From contig CM062213.1 in the NCBI GenBank assembly GCA_031216445.1, positions 2,195,001 to 2,259,000 of the forward strand: a stretch of 64,000 nucleotides of DNA, written 5' to 3'. Positions 1 through 12,749 of this stretch are shown in pieces. This DNA is from Lateolabrax maculatus. Its lineage: Eukaryota > Chordata > Actinopteri > Acropomatiformes > Lateolabracidae. The notes under the pieces are model-generated. The model did not search any database. It was not told the DNA's origin and saw only the letters and a program-made list of their open reading frames with translations. The translations under genes were made by a program, and so were the position numbers. Numbering within the stretch: position 1 is the stretch's first letter; each line of letters opens with the position of its first letter.

Positions 1-202
1 AAACAGGAAGAACAAATGAAACAGGAAAGAGGAGGAAACAGCAGACGGGGAGAAGAAGAGAGTGAGTGTTGCTCGAGAGCGAAGGACCTTTCCAGAGAAT
101 AACGGAGACATTTTGACAGCCTGAGACTTCAAAGCAGATCATCCGAGAGGAGAAAGTCTCCTAAACTCTCAGTATTAACAAAAAGAGGACTTCTCATAGG
201 AC

Positions 203-231
203 ATCATCATCATCTTCATCATCATCATCAT
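203..231. repeat. (CAT)n microsatellite
   Basis: An imperfect trinucleotide run (catcatcat, interrupted by ctt). In the minus frame it produces an artificial poly-Met stretch. Confidence 0.85.
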
Positions 232-431
232 CGCCTGCACACAAACAGATAATAGATAAGTGTACTCACACAAATTTATAATTGTTTGTCCGTCAACATC
301 TTGGTTATATTTGTGCCGACAAATAATGAGTGGAAAGAGTTTTGGATTTGTTGGTTTCACACCGGTTGGGTTCAGTGATGATACGTTTGACTGAATAACT
401 CCACAGAAGATAATGGAGCAACACGATAATG

Positions 432-485
432 GAGCAAAACTACAGTACTGAAGTACTTGTACTTTACATGAGTATTTCCATGTTA
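432..485 (-). repeat. fragment of teleost interspersed repeat (TACTTGTACTTTA type)
   Basis: The tract with 'gaagtacttgtacttta' resembles, in reverse orientation, the end of a very common teleost repeat that also occurs at 60934-61234. The assignment is from memory of the repeat's wording; the fragment is short. Confidence 0.4.
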
Positions 486-3400
486 TGCTCCTGTGATTTT
501 GATGGTGAATGTTTATGATGAAGTGAAGGATGAAGAGTTCCTTTATGTGCTGAGAAAATTCACCTTCTGAAGCTAAATAAACTGTTTCAAACTCTCTGGG
601 ATCAGCTGGAAAAAGCATCGTCACAAAGCTGTAAACAGGCTGTTTAGAGATACGAGGTTCTCACAGGACGGCGACGCTACAAACACTTGATGATCTTATA
701 GACCATGATGCACTGCTGCAGGTTAAGCTGCCCAAAAGGATATAAAGGAGTTAAAATGAATCCAGAAACATCAGGTATAAAAGGAAAACACTGACCGGGA
801 CCATTTTACTGCATCAGGGTTTTTACTTTGACACTGCAAATAAGTTTTGCTGATAATAAAGTTGTAAGGAGTTTGATAAATAGCTTTTATTCTAAAGTTT
901 ACGAGTTAAAGTGAATGTTTTTCTAAGTGTAACTTTAGTGTGCAGAGAACAAAGCATTTGAGTGAAACTTATTAGTCACTGCTGTTTGAATGTAAAGAGA
1001 AACCTTGGTGAAGATCCTCTCTTTGTCTAACACATAATTAAATCAAACAATGGCAGCCGGTGTAGAATACTCTGTCCTACTTCTGTACTCTGGGTTTTTA
1101 TCCACTGTGCAGAATAATGTTAACTCAAGCGTAATACTGACCTCTAGTGACTGATTCAGGTTTAAACACACCACAGAGCCCAGAACAGATCAGCGAGGGC
1201 CATTTGTTTACTGAGAATTGTCAAAGTTTCTTATACTGTGATTTATTCCCTGCTGTGACTGAGACGGTCACAGTTTAACAAAATGTCAAAATTCCTGTGA
1301 TGGTGACTTATTGAAGTTCAGTTTTACATATTTTACTTGCTTAGTTTAATGTAAAAGATAACTATTACGAGACCAGGCAAGAGTTACAAGAAGGGAGACT
1401 TTTATTATTAAAGTAGAACTTATTAACAGATAGTCTCATTAACCATTTACAACAACAGATTTATAGACAATACAATCTATTGTAAAACTGCAGATTCTAT
1501 GGCTCTGAAAAGCTGCTGTGGCATGAAATACTTGTTTTTAAAAAGGTTTTATTAAGCAGGACTTTGGGTTGTAAATGGCCGACACAAACAGGCTTCCACT
1601 CACAACCCAAACTTTGAGATCATTTCGAAAAAAACAAAGCTGTATTTCTGAGCTGAAGTTTTCATTCAACGGCAGCAATGTCGACTGGTGTAGCACCAGA
1701 ACATCATTAACAAAGAAATAAAAAATAAAAATCACAAACACTCCAAACAGCTACGGACAGACTCCAGCCTCCAGATTGTTTGACGCAGGTTCAAAATAGT
1801 GAAAGCAGCCTAAAGTTGGTCTCTTATTGGTACAACAAATGTCATGTACAGCATTTGCATCCTTCAGTGGGCTCCAATAGTCAATAAATGTTAGATACTG
1901 GCTTCGTTAACCCGTAATGATGACACCCACTACGGGTCAAAGGTTGACTGTTCAGTCGCTGTAAAATAGAAAAATTTTACTAATACAAAATCTAACTTTC
2001 CCACCTTGTGTTTGAAACCTTGTAGCAGCTGATAATGAACTAATTACCTGACAATGTCCCATATAATCTATATAATCTAACAGAATGATCGTCTAAATGG
2101 ACTTTTGAAAATGTACGAGACAATAACACCTGATCACCTTTACTGTGTTTGTTCCTTCATAAGGAGGAAACATTTTAATACTGACTCACATATGAAATAA
2201 GTTTTGAGTCACATCTTTACTACAAATAACAACGCCATCAGTGACAAATGTTAACACATTTGAAGCAACAACCACTGTATAATGTAATATAATGTATTAC
2301 ATTAACCTGTTTTAATGTATTTTCATCCCATTTAAAGGGATATTCTTGTTAGGGAACATTATCAGCTGCTACACAGCTCCGACCAGCAGCCGTGGCTCAT
2401 GTGTAACCCTGGCTGTAACACCGAGTGATCTTGCTGTCCACACAGTAACTCACCGAGAGCTCTGCAGGTTTTCTGTCCTCAGAAAATCGACACTTTAAGG
2501 CATTTACATTTTCACCCAAAAGCACACCAATAGTTAAATGGATTTTCAGTCATCTGAAAGGTTCGACTTGTGCTTCCACAGGCATTTACCAAACAATGCA
2601 CCGCCTGAAAGATACAGCGGCTGAAAGCAAGAATCAATAACTAAACGACTCCTTCCATTTCTCCAAACACGGAAAATCTATCAACCTCTATAAAGATAAG
2701 CAAAAATAAATTAAATTCAATCAAAACAACAAAATAACTTAATGAAAGAAAATCACAGGACATTGACTGCAGAAACATAAGCAAACACACACAAAGTTAT
2801 TGTCAGAAACAATATTTTTGTTTGTTGGAGTTAGTGGGGAAATTATATTCAGTGTTAATGAAACAGCGGCTCTGGTGACCCATGAACCAGTGCAGTCGAT
2901 GGAGCTTGTTAGGTGGGAACTGGAACTGTTGGTCAGTTAACGGACTGCAGGTTTCAAGCCCACAGACACGTCCATAACTTCAGGAAGAGGTGGGCATTTT
3001 GATTCTTTACAAGACACAGAAGTTAGTATCTTCATTATGTGCAGAAGGGTTTCTAATATTTGCATCAGGTACTTCTTTGTTTCCAGGTGATCTCTGTGAT
3101 CCAACACTCCAGTTTCACACGCAAACATCGTTTTTCGTTCATCTTATTTGCAATCACATCTTTGAATTTGTACGTAACAGTTCTGGCTTTACATGTTCTC
3201 CGAGTGTATTTGAGCATCAAAAATGATAGTATGAGAGTTTGTATTGCTGTAAAATGAGGAAAGCTAAATAGGAATTTCTGTGGCTCCACATCGTTCACCA
3301 CCTTTATGTGAGTATTTGGCTTTTAGCTATGATCATTTGAAAAAAAAGAAAAAAAAGAAAACATTGATATGTATGGAAGACTTTTGACATACAGTATCTA

Positions 3401-3793
3401 CCTCCAGCACCTATCCAAACCATTCTCTAAGGCAGTAAGGAGATTAAGGTTTACTAGAAAGTGTGTGTTGGATTCATGGCTCTACCTATTGTGAATTTTA
3501 GATTAAACCTGAATGATTCATCTCATTCATGGGAATAGTTGGGGAAAAATTTAAAACTCTCCTTGATGTACATAAGTTGACATTCTTCTGTGGTTTGGTG
3601 GCTCATGTTCAATGAATGCAACCGTGTGGTTAAACGTTAAACTTCCTTCCAGCAGACGCAGAGATCCAGGTAAAACATCAGAAATGCTTTTCAATCAAAA
3701 ACGTACTTACTTTGTCCTACTGAAACAGAGCAGAAAGCCAGGTGGAGTGAAGAGTCAGTGGATTCATCTGAGCCTCATGATCTTTGGGAAATA

Positions 3794-3799
3794 TTTATT
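3794..3799 (-). terminator. dcaf1: candidate dcaf1 polyadenylation signal
   Basis: The minus strand reads AATAAA about 190 nt downstream of the dcaf1 stop codon. Further AATAAA hexamers lie at about 1547 and 1400, so a longer 3' UTR is also possible. Position and hexamer are the only evidence. Confidence 0.4.
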
Positions 3800-3984
3800 T
3801 GTCGTTGCTCCAAATGTTAGAATATATAGAGAGAGAATATCACTGTGGGCGCTGATGTGCGTATCAGTGTGTTCACAGTCAACTCGCCTGATTCAAGGAG
3901 GAAAGATGGTTCAAAAAAGAAAAAAAAAGAAAAATAGTCCTTGTTGAGGTTCACATTGTCAGCAGAGGAGCGTCTCCTTCCAGG

Positions 3985-6591
3985 TCAGGAGAACCATCGG
4001 TCGGCGATGGCCTGAAGGATCCGACTTTCTTCGTCCGATTGTTCTGGGTCATCTGCAGCACGAACACACACACACGTTTGTACTTCTATATTTGTAAGGA
4101 CATTCATTGACATAATGCATTCCCAGACCCCTTACCCGGACCTTAACCTGAACCCTAAAAAACCTCACTCCCATGGTCTAAAACTCAAATTGGTTCTCAC
4201 AAAGACAGTCAGTCAGTCAGTCAGTCACACACAGAGTGTATAATAGAAGGATTCTTCTCCATGTATTTGTCATCACACCACCCTGGTTTCCATATGTAAG
4301 TAGACACTTGGAGGTGCTTACAGCTACCTTGTCTGGTTCAATTTAAAGCTGTAACTAATGATTATTTACATTATCGAATACTCTGTAGATTATTTTTCTC
4401 GATTCATTGTTTAGTGAATTAAATATCAAAAAGGTGAAAAATGTTGATGACAACTTCCCAGAGCCTGAAGTGGCGTCTACAAATTGTTTGATTTGTCCGA
4501 CCAACGGCCCAAAACCTACAGACGTTTCATTAACTATCATAAATGACAAAGAAAGGCCAAACACATCCAGAAAACCAGCAAATGTTGACTGAAAATCCTG
4601 AATCATATATTTTGATCAAGTAATTGCTTAATCGATTAATCGCTGCAACTCTGCTTTGATTCAAATGAACACCCGTTTAGTTCAGTGTGTTTGAGCTGGT
4701 GTGAAAACTGTCAGTCGAACTCTGATTTGAACCAAACACCCGAACCAAGACCGCCTGAATAGGACGGTGTCACGGTCTTCATGTGGACTCCAGTGGGGTT
4801 CGTTTGTGAAAGTTAAAGGGGCTTTATGATAGTTGAAAGGTGACTTCACCATTAATTCAAAAGCTAAACTACAATTAAACATGTTTCTTATTAGCAATTT
4901 GTATACAACATCACCGTCACACGGTAACACATATGCCACATGTGTGTTTCTTGTTTAGAAGTAAATACAGTAACTATATCCCCTGTCATATATTACACAG
5001 GATATATTACACAGGATATATTACAGGAAGTCTCTCTTTCATCCTCCTGCTGTCATGAGTAACAATGCTCTGTTTCGTCGTCACACTGGCTTCTAAAGGC
5101 CACGATGCATCTTGATTTTTTTTTCTCTTGGTCCGGACCAAAAAACGACCTGCGATGACCACTGAACAGTTTTCACGTTAATTGCTTAGACTAGGAAATT
5201 AAGCTGGGGAACACTGTTACTTACTGTATTCGGGGTCAGATGATTCGGATCTGAAATCGCTGATTCTGTATGAATGGTTTGAGTCTTCTGAGTCATCGTC
5301 GTCATTGTCATCACTGTTGTCTTCATCGCTGTTGCTGCCGAGAAGATCTGCAATCTGGGGAGAGGAGAAGGAAACGTTACCGGGGAAACCGCTGAGACAC
5401 ATCTGGATGAGGTCCGGCACATCGAGTGATAGTAAAGTATCTTTACTGTCATCTGTACATTTCTGTTGTTAAGCCTTTGGCCGGCTTTTTATCCAGAGCA
5501 ACTAATCAGTAATCAGACCTCCACATCACAAGCAAACATGGCCAACATCTGATTCATTCTTTGGTTTGTCCATCAGAAACACGATGAGCTGACTCTGGTT
5601 TACCTCTTCGTCAGTGGGGGAGTGGGGTTGGTCCCCGTTTTCTGCGTCGTCGTCGTCGTTGTTGGCCAGTTCCTCTATGAGCGGGTCCGTGTCCATATCG
5701 TCGTCATCGTCGTCGTCGTCATCTGTGTCGGAGGAATCATCGTCGTCCTGGTCTTCATCATCCTGGAGAAGCACCGAGCGCATTAAAGATAAACCGAATC
5801 ATCATGATCTTAAACTTTCTTTTGATCATCACAAACAAGCCACTGCAAGTGTTGAATTCTCCAAACTGACGATTAAGAAAAAAGTAAACTTCCTTCTCTG
5901 AGATAGACGATTACCCCTCCAACAATTAAACAAACCACCCAGCAATGTAAAGACCAGGTTCAGTTCTGTGTCCGTCTCACCTGATCATCATCGTCTCCCT
6001 CTTCGGCCAGTTTCTGTCGTCCCACCTCGTACAGACGACACACCGTGTCCAGGCTCACTGTGTCCTGGTTCTACAGAGTCAATGTGTAAAAAGACAAACT
6101 ATGCTGGTGTTTCTGTGTTTGCAGTAGGATTTGTTTTTTTCTATTTCATTAAAACTAGACTCATAAACAACCAAGTTTTTTCAGAAATGGTGGTTATACA
6201 GTAATCTGTAATCAGAGCATGCCCATTGTTCAGGGTACGTCCAAGATAACATGAGCACGCGTGAGATGGAGGCCAAAATTCAAGAGAAGTACCTCAATGA
6301 CAGCCAGGTAGCAGTCTTTGGTGTCGGTGCATAGGTCAAAGATGTTCCTCTTCACGTCCACTGTGGCTGAAGAAAAAAATATTACCAAGTTTTGAGTTTA
6401 AATGGAAGCCAAAGAGAAATATAAATCCAGTCTTACAAGCAACTGGTACGTAAAACAGGAGAAACAAATCGGCTTAGGTTTCTGGTTAAAAGAAGAAGGC
6501 TGGTGTGTTTTATCTTTTAATTAGTCTTATCAACTAAACACATGAAAAGTTGCAAACCAACAGAGTCACCAAACACAGACATGCTGAAATC

Positions 6592-6645
<54 letters not shown>

Positions 6646-9600
6646 GATTTACAGTCTGCAGTGAACAGGAAGTGCAGCCTACCAATGGGCTTGTAGTCCG
6701 TAGCATCGAAGGTTCTGAAGGACGAGCCGAAGGGACTCTTCATCTGCTGGTCCATAGCGTCATCCTCTTCATCGGCTTGCAGCATTGCTGTATATACATG
6801 TGTGGGAGGGGGGGATAGAGCATAACATGCACCACACTGTGCAATGACTCAGAACATTAAAGATGTGCCAGTCACTGTGGCGGTAATAAAACAGCCTACA
6901 CATACCTCCATACATAATGGTGGCGTTGCTGTTGAAGACCAGCCTGCACTGGTCCAGGGCCGGGGCAGTGTGCAGGAGGTGGAAGGTCCTCAGGTCCCAC
7001 TGACACCTGCAGTCAAGGCCGACAACTCAACACAACACAGACGGTACAGATACAAACTCACTGGCTCCCTGCACCTCTTTATGCTGTTGAACTTACAGCG
7101 TTACATGCTTAATCGTTTCATCATGTACATTTGGATTTAATAATACCTTCTTTGAAATGTTGATGTTGAGATCAATCTTCTCATGTAACTCTCGGGAAAG
7201 AACCAAATAAGCATATTTCCCAAATTGTCAAACTGTTCCTCTTAAATGTAGATTTCATTTAAACAATTAGGCCCATAGGCACCACGAGACTCAACAGACT
7301 AACATCTAAAATACCAAGAATCATTTTCAACAAGTCAGGAGAGAGTAGTAAAAAGTAAATGAAGCAAATGTCTCAGTTTCACTCTGTTTTGGTCTCATAT
7401 AGTTTTCGCCCTTTAGATTCATAGAGCATTGTGTTTAAAAGGTTAACGTGGCTACAAAAACCAAAGAGGTCTGAAGTTTGTGTGTTTAAGTCACTTTGGA
7501 TAATTATTTTTAAAAAGCAGCTTAAAGTTTAAAAGCCACCAGGATCAGAGGATACAATCTCAGTGTTGACGATGACCTCCAGGCCGTTGGGATGGAAAAC
7601 CCCGCTGATGTTCATGTTGAACTTGTCAAACTTGTGGATGGCCCGCGACTCCCGCACATCCCATAGCACCCCGTCATTTAGCACCAGGTCGTCGGTGGGA
7701 TTGAAGGTGGCGCAGTTCCTCTTGTAGTTATTGGCCAGGGCGGGGTCGTTCAGGGTCAGAGTCTTCTGACCCGTCTGGATGTCGTAGATCTGCAGCACGA
7801 GGAGGAGAAATGATGTGGAAATACATGGTTTAAAGAGAGCGATATAAATGTGCAGTGAGAGTTTTGGATCAATCTTTTCTGATTTGCCAGAAGAAATCAG
7901 AATACATAGAAAGTAATAGAGAAATAAGGGAAGATGGAATCGTGACAAAAGGTTTTTGGGTAACGTACATGTGCGACTTGGTCCTTGGTGCCAATGACTC
8001 TGTCCTGAGAGAGTTTACTGAACTCGACGTAGTGGTCGTCCACAAATGAGTTCCTGGGAGAGAAAGCAAACACTTCAGTGACATCAAACGCCACCATCAA
8101 CATACAGCATGAGAAACAACGGACTCTGAAAGGGTGCGAGAGGTTGAAACTGTGAGTGTGTGAGAGTTTTACTTCATGCTAAAGACACCGTCCATACTCC
8201 AGAGAGCAGACAAGGGGACGCTCCAAGAAGCAGACGTGAGCAGCAGTTTCCCATCCTGAGAAACACATACAAGTTTTAATTTGCATTTCTTTCATTTAAA
8301 TGGTGTAATTTTACAAAATCTTCATTCAAAAGAAAAGTCTTAAAACAGGTAGGGAACTGTTAATCAATTTTAAATGTAGTTGTTTAGTTGACTGGAATAC
8401 ACAACACAAAATTAAGACTTCAATCAATTCATGAGTCATATTTATGGATCACATATTCATTTTTTTGGTCTTAGCACAAAACTACCCAAAAATAAAATCA
8501 ATCAAATGTAATTTATCCTGTTCTAGTGATTTATCTATATAATAAAAATTGAAATGTGTGTAAACACCCTGGAGGGTTCGAGGTTTGTGATGGCCGATGT
8601 GTGGCAGGTGTAGTTGGCCTCCTCCTCCCCAGAGAAGACGTTGTAGAACTTGAGGTGACCGGAGCAGGTTCCCAGCATCAGGAAACGCTCGCGGGCCGAG
8701 AAGGCACAACAGGTGAAGCCGCTCTCGTCTCCGTCGCCCTCGTGGAAGACCGACATCGGCCGAAACCTTAAACGAAGATTTAGAGAGAGAGAGACAAAGA
8801 CCAGTACAGAATTATGTGTAGTTTACTTTTTCCTCAGACTCATTATAACAAATTTATTTTACAAAATAACCTGCACTCAGACATTAAAAAAAAGGTGAAG
8901 TTTCTGTTACCTGCTGAATATCAGATGTCTATCCAGACAGCCTCTGTCCACGCCTCCATATTTCGGGTACAGCACCCTGCTCCCCAGGCGGGCAGTGAAG
9001 TTGGGCGATGCCTGTCGCCTCTGCTTGGGCTCAGGGCAGCGGTGGGGCGTGAAAAGGGAAAAGGGGGGGCAGGTGGTGACGGGATTAGGGCAGCGGGCAT
9101 GTTGTTCCCTCAGGTACTCTGTGATGATGCTGTCAAGGGTCGGGGGGGAAGGGAGGTGGCGCTCCAGCTGCTTCTTCATGGCTGGAGTCTGATTAATAGA
9201 GAAAACATGGTCGTAAGCCAAACTACACCTGTTCCTGTATCCAGACATTTTTGCATGGATCAGTATTTGCTTGATCCATTTCCCATCTTTTGATTGTTGC
9301 GTTACAGGTACGGCACCGCCATCGAAGTGAATGAAACAAACGACAGGTCAGAACACTACACACCATGATGTAAACATTATTTATAGGTTTTGTAGTGAAG
9401 TGAAAACGTTGACCTGCTTGTGGCGCCACAGGAAAGATCTGAGGTTCATCCTTTGGGCACCATGAATATGTGACCATGATCATAAAAAATATACTTCATA
9501 CGCTAATAAGACATTCAGCAAATGTGAGAAGGATCTGACTGATAAAGGCAGATGATAATGGGGCTGCAACTAATGATTTTCGTTATAAGTTAATCTGTTA

Positions 9601-12600
9601 GTATCAATTATTTCTTTTGTTGATAAAATGTGGGAAAAAAATGTGTATTAATCAAAAAATTACACAAAAAATAAAACCAAAACAAAACCAAGTGTATCAC
9701 TGACCTGTATGAAAGCACCATGATCAGACTTCTGCTTCAGAGCACGAAGTTTTTTTCCTGAGCTGCAATGAGCCACCGGGCGTTCTCGAGTGAACAGAAT
9801 CCGGCCAACCAGGTGGGGGCTCTGCCCATGAGATGTGGGATGAGGAGGAGGAGGAAGGGGGGGGATGGCAGAGGTAGACGAAGAGGAGCATGAAGGGTGA
9901 GGACTGACGAGGGAACGAGAGGTGGAGGGAGTGGAGGAGGAGGAAGAGGCGGAGGCGACAGCCACTGAGGACACAGGAGAGGATCCAACATGGCCGGCAA
10001 CACGGGCTGCGATACCACCAGCTAACCGGCAAGTCCTGGGAATCATTGAAGAGGAGGGAGGAGGGGTGACGCAGGAGGAAGAGTTCGGACAGAGGGGTCC
10101 TACGGGTAAATTCGCCTCTTTAACGAGCGTGTGCGCCGTGTCGTGAAGCCCTTTAGCCACGAGGTGGTTTCTGATCAGCATGAGGAGTTCCTTCTCGGAA
10201 AAGGTGATCCGTGACTGGGCGACCACGTTCGCCCTCTGCAGACGAGCCAATGAGACGTCGGTGCCCATGAGGAGAGGCTTGCCCGACACTCGCTCGGTCA
10301 GCTCGGCGGCATATCGGCAGAAACGGACGTGCTCGCTTCGTTTGTCCTGCAGCACTGGCTCCTTCATCAGCTGGGGAGGTGGAAAGAACAAAAAATAAAT
10401 AAAAAATACATTCAGTGAGTGTTTGTGGGTGATAAAGGTGCGTATTTCTAAAAAGCAATTTTAACAATACAAAACTAAATATGCACCCTATCACGTCATG
10501 GAGCAGCTTCAGTCTTAAATCTTAGTTTGCACTTAGTTGCACATCCCTACACAAAACCGAAGCCCTTCCATTTCATATTTTACATTTCTTATGTTTTTAT
10601 ATTTTTCATCTTGACTTACACTACTTGCTTTAGATGTTTCAGTCTGGACCAAAGCAGTGGACAGAAGATTCATGTTGCTGCCATGGCTAAAAAGTTCCCA
10701 CTTGTAATTTTTGCTTCTTGCTGTTATTTCAAACATGGTGCTCTGTATTTAGCTTTGTTATCTTGACACAAAGTTTTTGACTCTGAGTTCTGGTCTTGTG
10801 CTCACCTGCTGAATGTGGCTGCTGGTGAAGAGCGGCAGTTTGCTGATGATTTGTCTGATCGCTGAGCTGCGAGAGAGTCCGACCAGAGCTTTGCAGGCCA
10901 GGGAGCGGATCAGGTCTGCGTCGGTGATGGGCATCTTCACCGACAGCAGAGACAGAAGCACCTGGGGGACACAGATATGGGAGTGTGGGAAGGTCCGTGA
11001 CTGTTCTGCAGTCCTCAAAGAAAACATAAAACCGTACAAATCTCCTTTTATTCTTACCTTTATACCATTGTTGTTCTGCACCATTTGCCACATGTGGGCC
11101 AGCACTCGGTTGTGGGGCTGCTGGGGGTGGAGGGACGGCCTAAGGGGGGCGACAGCAAAAGCACCCACAGTGTTCAGGCTCTGGTCTGGAGCGCACACAC
11201 AGTTTATTATCACCTGGGGTGGGACAGGGAGAAGATGGGAGTTGAGGTGGAGTTCAGGTTGGCAGACAAGAAACAAACCCAGAAAGATTTTGAATTAAAC
11301 TGTTGCACAAACTGATAATTACTGTGCTGTGTTTCTCTTCAATAGTTTTATTTGATAAAATAATTTAATGAATATATTGTTGAATGAACTGATAACAGCA
11401 TCAGTGCCACATGTCACTTGGTTCATCAGAAGGGATTCACTGAGAGGTTTTCCTGAGAACATTGTTACACTCTGTGAAACCGTAAAGAAATATTTTTCAC
11501 TTGTATGAATGCGTCATGGCTAATTTCAACATTCATAATGTGCATAAACAGCACACATAATTTAACAAGAATACTGTAAGAGTCTATTAGCCATGCCTTT
11601 AGGTTTGCAGGAATTTTGTCTTAAACTAATTATAATTTTGACCTGATGAATGATGGCACTAGATGAACAATCAGAGGATCACCAAAGTTTCTGCATGAAT
11701 GTTTGCACAAATGTCATGACAATCCATCCAATAGCTGTCAAGATATGTCACTAAAAGCCAAAAATGTCGACCTTCTGGTGGCACCACGGGAAAAGTCACC
11801 AGGTCCAGTCTCCATTCAACAGTTGTTGAGATATTTCAGTCTGGACCAAAGTGATGAATAGACCGACGCTACCATGTGCCATCGCCAGTGCGGCTAACAG
11901 ACAGCATCAGTCTCTAGTTAAAGCCGTCTGCTTACTTGTAGCGCAGACTTCTGGATCTCAGCATCATTGACAAACACCTCGCCCTCCGCGACACCCAAGA
12001 TGATGCTCATACCTGCAGCAGATATAAGAAACACATCGACGCACATCCAGGACAAAAGATCCAACAGGATGAAACTCAGAAACGTTGCACTGGAAGTGAA
12101 AACAGAGTTTAACTGACCGACAGTGGAAACGGGCGACCTGGTTTCATCCAGAACGTCTACAGTGTCGGCCAGTACCAACTGGACTTTAGGAACCACCATC
12201 AGGATGGCCAGGATGTCCAACGTATAACGCACTGTGTCACTCCTGCAAAGACAGATACAAAGAGAGGGAGACAGCAATTAAAGAAAAGGCGTGCAGTAAC
12301 TTATTGATGTTGTAAATGTGTTAATTTATAGACAGAAGAAGACAAACAGAGTGAACAGTTAGCGGATCACTTCTACATTAATTTGAAAATCTTGCCTCAA
12401 TAAAATGATTCAGGATTGTCACCAGCGTACTTGTGCGTGCAACTTTACCTGCCATAGTAAGTCCTCCAGTCACAGGCTGTAGATATGAGCTGCAGCATTA
12501 AAGGGACACAGGACAACTTGTAGAAAACCTCTACTGGTTCCCAGTAGAGCTGAGGAGGTCCGCACTCAATGAGGAACTCCATCATCTCAATAACCTGCTC

Positions 12601-12655
12601 TCTGGTGTACGTATATGCCTGGAAACAACGAGCCACACACACATAAACAGTGTGA

Positions 12656-12749
<94 letters not shown>

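Larger units (their letters stand above)
1..3793. other. non-coding flank downstream of dcaf1
   Basis: No conserved coding exon is recognisable on either strand. Open frames are short, repeat-derived and lack splice-supported partners. The region is AT-rich, with a CAT-type trinucleotide run at 203-231, a fragment of a common teleost repeat at about 432-485, and several minus-strand AATAAA hexamers that could belong to an extended dcaf1 3' UTR. Confidence 0.6.

Noticed and set aside
1..170. Purine-rich GAGGA-type start of the window as an exon of a neighbouring gene
   Set aside because: No convincing reading frame or recognisable peptide; it could be untranslated sequence but nothing in the window supports that.
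5614..5901. Plus-strand open frame with a poly-Ser stretch
   Set aside because: It is the antisense of the dcaf1 Asp-run exon (GAC repeats read as TCG/Ser).
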